5,864 bases of DNA. Source: Acidobacteriota bacterium (GTDB lineage: Bacteria > Acidobacteriota > Terriglobia > UBA7540). Positions 1 through 5,790 of this stretch are shown piece by piece; position 1 is the first letter of the stretch; each line of letters begins with the position of its first letter. The stretch spans positions 1 through 5,864 of the forward strand of contig PLWR01000490.1 of assembly GCA_003165615.1 (NCBI GenBank), given 5' to 3'. The notes beneath the pieces were generated by a model. It ran no database searches, was not told where the DNA came from, and was given only the letters and a program-made list of their open reading frames with translations. The translations under genes and the position numbers were made by a program.

Positions 1-240
1 CGCCTGGGCTTCAATTCCAAGGCGGTGATCACGGGCGACGTTACGCAGATTGATCTTCCCGCCGGGCGGCGCTCCGGATTGGTGGAAGCGGTGGAAGTGG
101 TGGGCAAGGTGACCGGGATCAGCCTGATCTACTTCACGGAGCGCGACGTGGTGCGGCACAGCCTGGTGCAGCGCATCATCCGCGCCTACGAAGAGTTTGA
201 CCAGTTGCGCGCGGCCAAAGCGAATGGCGAGCAAAAATGA
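1..240 (+). CDS. phoH: PhoH family protein (PhoH/YbeZ), C-terminal fragment
   Basis: This is the last 79 codons of a gene that begins before the window; the reading frame is open from base 1 and stops with TGA at 238-240. The translation starts [20 protein letters not shown] and continues with a Gly-Leu-Val-Glu-Ala segment and the [10 protein letters not shown] stretch, which match the end of the PhoH P-loop ATPase domain. The TGD-x-x-Q-x-D-L-P stretch is typical of the family's later nucleotide-binding region; the Walker A and B motifs would lie upstream. PhoH/YbeZ is a cytoplasmic ATPase with presumed RNA-related roles that is commonly encoded beside ybeY. Here its stop overlaps the ybeY start (ATGA at 237-240), so the two are probably translationally coupled. 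The tail after EEFDQ is short and charged. Family assignment is firm; the biochemical role in this organism is inferred. Confidence 0.93.
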   Translation, partial: RLGFNSKAVITGDVTQIDLPAGRRSGLVEAVEVVGKVTGISLIYFTERDVVRHSLVQRIIRAYEEFDQLRAAKANGEQK

Positions 241-830
241 AGGGGACGAATCACATTCGGAGGGTGCCCGGCGTGGCCTTTGTCAATCTTCAGAAACGGT
301 ATGTGGTCCACACTGCCCCCGTGCGGGCGTTCGTGCGAAGCATGAAACGGCGCCTGCGGCTGGAGAAGCGCGAGTTCAACATCTGCTTCGTGGATGACAA
401 CGCCATTCGCCATTTGAACCTTGCCTACCGCGGCAAGGACAAAGCCACCGACGTTCTCTCCTTTCCCTGGCACGAAGCGGGGGGAGCGCATTCGCCGGAA
501 CCACCAGCGCTTTCCCGCGGCCGTAGGAGCGAGGGTTTCGCAAATTTCCTGGGCGATGTGGTGATTTCCGTGGAGACGGCCCGGCGCCATGCCGCAATGG
601 AAGGGCATTCGACGCTCAATGAAATCCGCTGGCTGATCCTGCACGGGGTACTTCACCTGCTGGGTTATGACCACGAAGATGATACCGGGGAAATGGTTGC
701 GCTGGAACTGGCCTTGCGCGATAAGCTGGACGAAAAAGGCGGGCCGAGAAACGGCCGACCCCGGAAGGTCGAAAATCGAAATTCGAAAATCGAAATTCGC
801 CAGCCCAACTCACTGCGCAGGAACGGATGA
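237..830 (+). CDS. ybeY: Endoribonuclease / rRNA maturation factor YbeY
   Basis: YbeY is a cytoplasmic metal-dependent RNase-like protein needed for 16S rRNA 3'-end maturation and ribosome quality control. The zinc-binding signature [11 protein letters not shown] is present at residues 136-146 (His136, His140, His146). The usual [15 protein letters not shown] block lies at 64-78 and GDVVIS at 106-111. The protein is 197 residues, against roughly 150-165 for the family. The excess comes from a Pro/Gly/Arg-rich insertion at about 80-103 and a tail after residue 168. Residues about 178-188 of the tail are encoded by a heptad repeat. The ATG at 237 overlaps the phoH stop (ATGA). A GTG at 273 is a serious alternative start: it lies 9 bases after GGAGG (259-263) and would give [10 protein letters not shown], closer to the usual N-terminus. 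Function is secure; the start is uncertain. Confidence 0.96.
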   Translation: MKGTNHIRRVPGVAFVNLQKRYVVHTAPVRAFVRSMKRRLRLEKREFNICFVDDNAIRHLNLAYRGKDKATDVLSFPWHEAGGAHSPEPPALSRGRRSEGFANFLGDVVISVETARRHAAMEGHSTLNEIRWLILHGVLHLLGYDHEDDTGEMVALELALRDKLDEKGGPRNGRPRKVENRNSKIEIRQPNSLRRNG

Positions 831-889
831 TGAACGCCGCTTAATTTCCAAGTTTCGACTTTCGAGTTCCGGCTTTTGGCTTTTCGCTT
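769..889. repeat. Inverted pair of AT-rich heptad-repeat arrays
   Basis: The left array holds two exact copies of the 14-mer TCGAAAATCGAAAT (769-782 and 783-796), followed by TCG; each 14-mer is two near-identical 7-mers. The right array, read on the minus strand from 889 to 841, splits cleanly into seven 7-mers that all begin with AA: AAGCGAA, AAGCCAA, AAGCCGG, AACTCGA, AAGTCGA, AACTTGG, AAATTAA. Both arrays share the core AANTCGA but point in opposite directions around a 40-base centre. Bases 780-800 can pair with 848-868 (16 Watson-Crick pairs of 21, plus two G-U), so the transcript could form a long imperfect hairpin. The element runs from the end of ybeY to the base before the next start codon. 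It is AT-rich compared with its GC-rich surroundings. Its origin and function are unknown to me. Confidence 0.75.
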
Positions 890-2179
890 ATGGACCAACG
901 ATTCCTGCTTACGACGGCATGGGTGGCATTGCTGGCGGTGTTGCTGGCGCTGGGCTCTGTTGCTTCCTACCTGCGGCTCTTGATGCGGCGGCTGACGCCC
1001 GTGGGGGTGCGCAAAGTCTTTGGGCCCAGCGGGCACGGGCCCGTCCGTCCCAATCGCGAACGCGTGGGCGTTTCGATTTCCGCCTTGCACGGCGCCGCCA
1101 TGCACCTTTTTGCGGTGGGATTGACCGGCCTGCTGATCTGGCGGCGGCCCGAGCACCTTTGGGAGGATATTGGCACCGCGCTCCTTATTGTTCTTGCCGC
1201 CGTGGCCATTGCCGATCAATTGATTCCTTTCCTGCTGGTGGTGCGGCACGACGAACCGGAGTTGATATTGGAGCAATGGGCATGCACCCTGCGGCGGGTG
1301 GTTATTGGGGCGCTGCCGCTTACCTTTCCCATTCTGATTTCCACCACCATCGCGCGGCTGCTTGAGCCCACGGAACCGGAACCTGAGCCCCCGTCCTCGC
1401 AGGAAAACCTGGTGGAGTTGATTGCCACGGGCGAGCAGGAGGGCTTGATTGAAAAAGGGGATCGCGAGTTGCTGCAATCGGTGGTGAAATTCGGCGATAA
1501 GGTGGCCCGCGAGGTCATGACGCCGCGGCCGGAAATCGCCGCCATCGAAATCAACTCCAGCATTGAAGACCTGCGCGGGCTATTTCGCACCAAGCGTTTG
1601 ACTCGCTACCCGGTATACACCGGCCAGATGGATCACATCGAAGGCTTCATCAGCGTGCGTGACCTGATGGAACTGACTCCGGAAGAGCAGAAGCGCGCCA
1701 CGCTTCGCAGCCTCGTGCGGCCTGTGCCCTTCGTCCCGGAAACCAAGCCCATTCACGACCTCTTGAAGGAACTACAACAGTCCACCACCCAGATGGCCAT
1801 CGTGATCGATGAATACGGCAGCGTTTCCGGGCTGATTACGATCGAGGATCTGGTGGAGCAGATCGTGGGGGAAATCCGCGATGAAGTCGAGCCTCACGCT
1901 CGGGACATTATCAAAGAGTCCGCATCCACCTACATTCTCTCCGGGCACGCCGGGATGGCACAGGTCTCCCAAGCGGTGCACGTCCCGCTGGAAGGGGACG
2001 ATTATTCGACCGTGGCGGGGCTGGTGATGAGTCAACTGGGGCACGTGCCCGCCGCCGGTGAAAAAGTGGAGAGCCACGGATTGACATTCGAAGTATTGGA
2101 GGCAAATCAGCGGACGGTTCTCAAGGTGCGGATGATGATGCCACCCACGCCGCCTTCCGCCCATGCAACTCATGCCTGA
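890..2179 (+). CDS. CNNM/CorC-type membrane protein with CBS pair and CorC_HlyC domain (hemolysin C family)
   Basis: This 429-residue protein is probably an inner-membrane protein of the CorB/CorC/CNNM group, linked in other bacteria to Mg2+ (or Co2+) efflux and resistance; 'hemolysin' is a historical label. The N-terminal 158 residues have about four hydrophobic stretches (6-30, 63-83, 95-118, 136-157). A Pro/Glu linker (159-170) leads to a CBS pair: VMTPR at 209-213 and ITIEDLVEQIVGEIRDE at 316-332. A CorC_HlyC domain follows at about 345-415. The membrane part lacks the easily recognised Glu-Ala-rich start of a standard DUF21/CNNM domain, so transport activity is less certain. ATG 890 is the first start after an in-frame TAA at 842-844, and no Shine-Dalgarno sequence precedes it because the leader is entirely heptad repeat. 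The stop lies inside the start of era, suggesting one transcript. Confidence 0.92.
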   Translation: MDQRFLLTTAWVALLAVLLALGSVASYLRLLMRRLTPVGVRKVFGPSGHGPVRPNRERVGVSISALHGAAMHLFAVGLTGLLIWRRPEHLWEDIGTALLIVLAAVAIADQLIPFLLVVRHDEPELILEQWACTLRRVVIGALPLTFPILISTTIARLLEPTEPEPEPPSSQENLVELIATGEQEGLIEKGDRELLQSVVKFGDKVAREVMTPRPEIAAIEINSSIEDLRGLFRTKRLTRYPVYTGQMDHIEGFISVRDLMELTPEEQKRATLRSLVRPVPFVPETKPIHDLLKELQQSTTQMAIVIDEYGSVSGLITIEDLVEQIVGEIRDEVEPHARDIIKESASTYILSGHAGMAQVSQAVHVPLEGDDYSTVAGLVMSQLGHVPAAGEKVESHGLTFEVLEANQRTVLKVRMMMPPTPPSAHATHA

Positions 2180-3086
2180 AACCACATCGTTCAAATCGGG
2201 ATTTGTCGCTATTGTTGGGCGTCCCAATGCCGGCAAGAGCACGCTGGTCAACGCGCTGGTGGAGTCCAAGGTTTCGATTGTGACCCCCGTTCCCCAGACC
2301 ACGCGCAATCGCATTCTGGGGATTTTGCACCGCCCTGACGCCCAGGTGATTTTCATGGACACCCCGGGTGTTCACCGGCCGCTCTCGCGTCTGAATGAAC
2401 AGATGATGAACTTTGTGCGGCAGGCGCTGGCGGATCGCGACCTGGCCGTGCTGATTGTGGATGCGAGTGAGAAATACGGGAAGGGCGATGAGTTCGTCAT
2501 CAACCTTTTGAACGAATACTCGCCGCGCGCGATCCTGGCGTTGAACAAAGTTGATCGGGTGCACAAGCCCGACCTGTTGCCGTTGATGGATCGCTACTCG
2601 AAGCTCTACGGATTCGAGGAGATTATCCCCATCTCCGCTCTACGTGGGGACGGGCTGGATGTATTGCTGAAGCAGATCGTCCAGAGATTGCCCGAAGGTC
2701 CGCAATACTTTCCCACCGATGAATACACCGATCAGCCGGAGCGGTTTCTGGCGGCCGAGATCATTCGCGAAAAGGTCATCCGCCACACCAAGCATGAAAT
2801 GCCCTATGTGACGGCGGTGCTGATTGACGCGTTTGAAGAAGGGGCAACCATCACCCGGCTTCACGCCACGATCGTGGTGGAGAAGGACTCGCAGAAGCCC
2901 ATCGTGATCGGGGCGGGTGCGGCGCGCCTGAAGGAAATCGGCACGGAGGCGCGGCTGGAGTTGGAAAAACTGTTTCCTCCCAAGGTCTACCTTGAACTCT
3001 TTGTGAAAGTCCAACCCCACTGGCGCGACAACAGCGCTGTCATCGCTGAATTGGACTATCGCGGCGAAGGCGGGTCGGAGGAGTAG
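2163..3086 (+). CDS. era: GTPase Era
   Basis: Era is an essential GTPase that binds the 3' end of 16S rRNA through a KH domain and checks 30S assembly. At 307 residues it has normal family length. All G motifs are visible: G1 GRPNAGKST (19-27), G2 within PQTTRNR (44-50), G3 DTPG (66-69), G4 NKVD (128-131) and G5 SAL (158-160). The C-terminal KH domain carries IGAGAARLKEIG (249-260) and ends with the usual FVKVQPHWR (280-288). The first ATG (2163) overlaps the upstream gene by 17 bases. An in-frame ATG at 2172 would give an 8-base overlap and M-PETTSFKSGFVAIVG, nearer the usual N-terminus. Neither has a clear Shine-Dalgarno sequence, so coupling to the preceding gene is likely. Together with YbeY it makes this an rRNA-maturation operon. 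Confidence 0.98.
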   Translation: MQLMPETTSFKSGFVAIVGRPNAGKSTLVNALVESKVSIVTPVPQTTRNRILGILHRPDAQVIFMDTPGVHRPLSRLNEQMMNFVRQALADRDLAVLIVDASEKYGKGDEFVINLLNEYSPRAILALNKVDRVHKPDLLPLMDRYSKLYGFEEIIPISALRGDGLDVLLKQIVQRLPEGPQYFPTDEYTDQPERFLAAEIIREKVIRHTKHEMPYVTAVLIDAFEEGATITRLHATIVVEKDSQKPIVIGAGAARLKEIGTEARLELEKLFPPKVYLELFVKVQPHWRDNSAVIAELDYRGEGGSEE

Positions 3087-3093
3087 CCGCTAA

Positions 3094-3828
3094 CTAATTT
3101 GCCCGCGCTTTCCCCAGATCATATACGCGACGGATGCTGACCGGCCCTTTGAGCGAGGTATCCTCGAAGCGAGTTGTCACGTAGAGCTGTTTGCCGTCTT
3201 CACTGACGCGGTACGTTTCCGTGATCTTTTGCGAGCGGCTCAGCTTGGTTTCCGCGGTGAAGACATCACCTTCCCAATCGGCCTTGGTCGTGATCTTCCT
3301 TCCGCTCTCGTCTTTGTCATCATGCTTCTTGCCGTCAGGGTAAAAGGTCTGGGCCTGGTCGGAGTCGTTGGTGACCACGATCTGGTCAGAGTGCTGGTCG
3401 ATGTGCAAGTACTTGGGATTTGCCGCGAGGCGGTCCCACTCTTCGCTGGTGACCTCGGGGCTACGCGTTCCCTGCCGCGTGCCGCGACCCATTCCGCCGC
3501 CACCGCCCATTCCGCCCATGCCCCCCATGCCGCCACGCCCTCCCATACCTCCGATGGGAGAGTACACGCCTCCGCCCCCACCCGGATACCCGGTTCCGGC
3601 AGTGGGATTGGCGCCGCCACCTTGGGCATCGTTCACACTATGTTCATTGTTGACCTGCGCTTCGTGAACCTTCTGGTCCGCATCATCGCTCTGGCTCTGG
3701 TTGTAATTCCAGTGGCCGGTCAGTTGTACTTTGTCACCGGCGCTGGCCACTCCCACAAGCGCTGCCGCCAGTAAAAACGCCGAAAGCGGAATTGTTGCCT
3801 TGGCCGCAAAGCTGGTAATTTTCGCCAT
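3094..3828 (-). CDS. Secreted Gly/Met-rich hypothetical protein
   Basis: This 244-residue protein has a clear Sec signal peptide: a Lys-bearing N-region, a hydrophobic core at about 12-27 and a likely cut after ASA (28-30). The mature part has an N-terminal LTGHWNYNQSQSDDADQK block (36-53) and a Gly-rich linker (70-117) with repeated MGG units. A C-terminal domain (about 124-240) ends in an ITETYRVSEDGKQLYVTTRF stretch (202-221) and PVSIRRVYDLG. From general knowledge, exported proteins of this layout (a 'GTWKLN..KSDD'-like start, Gly/Met-rich middle, beta-rich ETYxxSxDGKxLxVTxR end) are common in Acidobacteriota and have no assigned function. It has no cysteine, no lipobox and no membrane anchor after the signal peptide. 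A strong ribosome-binding site precedes the ATG. Periplasmic or extracellular location is inferred; the molecular role is unknown. Confidence 0.88.
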   Translation of the reverse strand: MAKITSFAAKATIPLSAFLLAAALVGVASAGDKVQLTGHWNYNQSQSDDADQKVHEAQVNNEHSVNDAQGGGANPTAGTGYPGGGGGVYSPIGGMGGRGGMGGMGGMGGGGGMGRGTRQGTRSPEVTSEEWDRLAANPKYLHIDQHSDQIVVTNDSDQAQTFYPDGKKHDDKDESGRKITTKADWEGDVFTAETKLSRSQKITETYRVSEDGKQLYVTTRFEDTSLKGPVSIRRVYDLGKARAN

Positions 3829-3835
3829 TGTCTCT

Positions 3836-3844
3836 CACCTTCCT
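3836..3844 (-). promoter_or_regulatory. Shine-Dalgarno site of the Gly/Met-rich protein gene
   Basis: On the minus strand the bases read AGGAAGGTG and end 7 bases before the ATG at 3828-3826. This supports the chosen start and contrasts with the weak or absent sites before the CBS/CorC gene, era and the response regulator. I could not identify a -35/-10 or a GG-N10-GC sigma-54 promoter between this site and the regulator stop at 3977. Confidence 0.75.
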
Positions 3845-3976
3845 GATTGGATGCCTTTGTTGCTTGCTACTTCTTCGATTCCGCGCGGGCGCGGCTGGTT
3901 GTCTCGCTGGCGCCCGAGTTGGTGAAAAACGGGCTTAAGGCGAGACGCTCTTTACCCCAATGTTGGGAAATGCTCG

Positions 3977-5347
3977 CTAAGTCCCCACGGCAATTCCCAG
4001 GGAGCGCATTTTGCGGTACAGGTGGCTGCGTTCCAGCCCCAGGACTTCCGCCGTGCGGCTGACGTTGCCCTGATGTTCTTCCAGGGTGCGGAGAATGTAG
4101 TCGCGCTCGTAGGCGGTGCGCGCTTCTTGCAGGCTGGAGAATCCCCCCGTGGGGAATTTGGCGGCAGCGCCGGAGCGCGCCCCTTCCTGATGCAGGGCGG
4201 GGGGCAGATGGCGGCGCTCGATGCGCTCGCCGGGTACCATGATCACCAGGCGCTCGACGAGGTTCTTGAGCTCCCGCACGTTGCCCGGCCAACGGTGGTT
4301 CACCAGAGTTTCCATCGCGGTTTCCGCGAAATGCTTGGGGCGGCGCCCATAGGCGCGGGCGAATTCCGCCAGGAAAAAGTTGGCCAGGGTGGGAATGTCC
4401 TCCGCATGCTCGCGCAGCGGCGGGACGTAGAAGGGAATCACGTTCAGGCGGTAGAACAGGTCCTCGCGGAAATTTCCCTTTTGAATTTCGTCTCCTAGGT
4501 GTTTGTTGGTAGCGGCGATGACGCGCACATCCACGGTCAGGTTGTTGCCGGAACCGAGCGGGGTGAACCGCTGCTCCTCGATGACGCGCAGCACTTTGGA
4601 TTGCGTGCGCAAGCTCATGTCGCCAACCTCATCGAGGAACAAGGAGCCGCCATGGGCCTGTTCGAACTTGCCCGTCTTGTCCTCCAGCGCACCGGTAAAA
4701 GACCCTTTGATGTGGCCGAAAAGCTCACTCTCGATGAGCTCCTCGGGAATGGCGGCGCAATTGACTTCCACGAAAGGCTGCTCGGTGCGCTGGCTGTGAT
4801 TGTGCAGTGCGTGGGCCACCAGTTCCTTCCCCGTACCGCTTTCGCCGTAGATGAGCACGCGGCCATTGGTGGGGGCGGCGAGCTCCAACTGCTGGCGCAG
4901 AGCCTTCATGGGAATACTGTCGCCGATGATGCGGTCGCGCCCGCGCAGCTCCGCCCGCAACTCGCGGTTCTGCGCGGTCAGGTGCGACTGCTCCAGCGCG
5001 TGGCGCAGCGTCAGCAGGGTCTTGTCGATGGAGAGCGGCTTTTCGATGAAGTCAAACGCGCCCAGTTTGGTGGAGCGGACGGCCGTTTCAATGGTGCCGT
5101 GCCCCGAAATCATGATGACCCTGGGCGGCTCCTCCAGGGCTTGGATTTTTTCCAGCACTTGAATGCCGTCCAGGCCGGGCAGCCAGATGTCAAGCAGGAC
5201 GACGTCAAACTTGCTGGTCCGCAAAGTTTCCAGGCAGGCTTCTCCGCTGCCCACGGAATCCACCCGATAGCCTTCATCTTCGAGGACATCGGTGAGGGAT
5301 TCGCGGATGCCGGGTTCGTCGTCAACAATGAGGACCGATTGCTTCAT
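3977..5347 (-). CDS. NtrX/NtrC-type sigma-54-dependent response regulator
   Basis: This 456-residue regulator has the full three-part layout. The receiver domain (about 4-118) has the acidic pair Asp9-Asp10, phospho-acceptor Asp53 in LLDIWLPGLDG, Ser81 and Lys103. The AAA+ domain (about 141-378) has Walker A GESGTGKE (168-175), a GSFTGA loop (215-220) in place of the usual GAFTGA, Walker B LFLDE (236-240), arginines in FREDLFYRLN (293-302) and WPGNVREL (353-360). The Fis-type helix-turn-helix (about 405-452) contains GNVSRTAEVLGLERSHLYRKM. The DIWLPG and LGLERSHLYRKM stretches resemble NtrX more than NtrC. When phosphorylated it should remodel sigma-54 RNA polymerase at -24/-12 promoters. No histidine kinase flanks it: the Gly-rich gene lies downstream, and upstream are about 440 bases without a confident gene, then a gene on the opposite strand. 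The start is supported by MKQSVLIVDDEPG; the nearest purine-rich site (AAAGGG) is about 15 bases away, so the Shine-Dalgarno is poor. Confidence 0.96.
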   Translation of the reverse strand: MKQSVLIVDDEPGIRESLTDVLEDEGYRVDSVGSGEACLETLRTSKFDVVLLDIWLPGLDGIQVLEKIQALEEPPRVIMISGHGTIETAVRSTKLGAFDFIEKPLSIDKTLLTLRHALEQSHLTAQNRELRAELRGRDRIIGDSIPMKALRQQLELAAPTNGRVLIYGESGTGKELVAHALHNHSQRTEQPFVEVNCAAIPEELIESELFGHIKGSFTGALEDKTGKFEQAHGGSLFLDEVGDMSLRTQSKVLRVIEEQRFTPLGSGNNLTVDVRVIAATNKHLGDEIQKGNFREDLFYRLNVIPFYVPPLREHAEDIPTLANFFLAEFARAYGRRPKHFAETAMETLVNHRWPGNVRELKNLVERLVIMVPGERIERRHLPPALHQEGARSGAAAKFPTGGFSSLQEARTAYERDYILRTLEEHQGNVSRTAEVLGLERSHLYRKMRSLGIAVGT

Positions 5348-5445
5348 GCGTTTGCGCGGGCGCCCTTTACGCCCTGTGATTTGACCCCAACAGCCCGCCG
5401 TTTTTCGGCAGATATCAGGGGCCCAATCGGCGGTAATGTGGTTTC

Positions 5446-5652
5446 CTAACCCTGGCTCTCAATCTCCCGCGCGCCAACCGTACAGTAGTGCAGCTTGGCC
5501 CACGGCCGATTGCTCAGAATGACGCGCCCCGCCACAAAGCGAGTCCCGTCATCATGCTGGAATCTTAGAATGCCGTGTAAAATTTGTAAATGGCATTTGG
5601 CGTCGACCGGTGGGGAAGGGAATCCGCGCCAGCGGAGGCGAAGAAATTGCGC
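5446..5652 (-). pseudogene. Small orphan open frame, possible gene remnant
   Basis: Read on the minus strand, a frame of 68 codons is open between a TGA at 5655-5653 and a TAG at 5448-5446. The second half looks protein-like: FQHDDGTRFVAGRVIL followed by SNRPWAKLHYCTVGAREIE, with a balanced mix of hydrophobic and charged residues. There is no ATG or TTG in the frame, and the only GTG is about residue 40 inside that protein-like part. Upstream, an ATG in a different frame (MKTGHERNFF, start near 5669) has a modest GGAA before it, so a frameshifted small gene is one explanation. A chance open frame is equally possible. I do not recognise the sequence and assign no function. Confidence 0.25.
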
Positions 5653-5687
5653 TCATGGCCTGTCTTCATGGTTCCGGATTTCTGTTG

Positions 5688-5719
5688 TGCCGAAAGAACT
5701 CCATCAGATTCTTTCGGCA
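5688..5719. repeat. Perfect 11-bp inverted repeat (stem-loop)
   Basis: TGCCGAAAGAA (5688-5698) and TTCTTTCGGCA (5709-5719) are exact reverse complements separated by a 10-base loop. No T-run follows on either strand, so it is not a standard intrinsic terminator. It lies 71 bases upstream of the ATG at 5791, where it could be an operator, a 5'-leader structure of that gene, or a repeated palindromic element. A partial echo of the arm (TGCCGAAA) occurs at 5764-5771. Confidence 0.7.
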
Positions 5720-5780
5720 GGTGAGAGATCATGAGATGGGAGATTCTTTTGACGCACCATCGATGCCGAAACGCGGAACG

Positions 5781-5790
5781 AGGAGGAGGT
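5781..5790 (+). promoter_or_regulatory. Strong Shine-Dalgarno before the right-edge gene
   Basis: AGGAGGAGGT lies directly before the ATG at 5791. The first AGGAGG (5781-5786) leaves a 4-base spacer, slightly short but workable. It is the best ribosome-binding site in the window and the main reason for calling a gene here. Confidence 0.7.

Larger units (their letters stand above)
5348..5790. other. Intergenic stretch with no confident gene
   Basis: These 443 bases separate the divergent regulator gene and the gene starting at 5791, and must hold the promoters of both. I see no clear -35/-10 pair and no sigma-54 -24/-12 pair. Visible structures are a GGGCG/CGCCC inverted repeat at 5358-5374, a short GCCG-TTTTT-CGGC dyad at 5397-5409, a minus-strand small open frame at 5446-5652 and a perfect 11-bp inverted repeat at 5688-5719. 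The + strand open frames at 5495-5734 and 5610-5843 give low-complexity, basic translations with no recognisable domain, and I do not regard them as genes. Confidence 0.6.

Noticed and set aside
769..796. Tandem 14-mer considered as a CRISPR fragment
   Set aside because: The copies are directly adjacent with no unique spacers, and the unit is built from 7-mers.
667..1365. 232-codon + strand open frame spanning the end of ybeY and the start of the CBS/CorC gene
   Set aside because: It overlaps two well-supported genes in another frame, crosses the repeat and gives an Ala/Arg-rich translation without a domain.
665..1477. 270-codon minus-strand open frame across ybeY and the CBS/CorC gene
   Set aside because: It is a shadow of the two + strand genes; its His/Gln/Arg-rich translation is typical of antisense frames in GC-rich DNA.
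3368..3667. Proline-rich + strand open frame
   Set aside because: It is the complement of the Gly/Met-rich repeats of the minus-strand gene, which has a signal peptide and a ribosome-binding site.
3951..3970. Imperfect dyad TTTACCCCAA / TGTTGGGAAA just after the regulator stop
   Set aside because: The inner arms leave only a 2-base loop and there is no T-run, so it is not a convincing terminator. It may be chance or a weak protein site.
4499..5449. 316-codon open frame on the + strand, antisense to the response regulator
   Set aside because: It mirrors the codon pattern of the opposite gene, which has all the NtrX/NtrC motifs. The translation has no recognisable domain.
5493..5514. TTGGCCCACGGCCGATTGCT considered as a sigma-54 promoter
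   Set aside because: The spacing between the GG and GC elements is 13 bases instead of 10, and no correctly spaced alternative is present.
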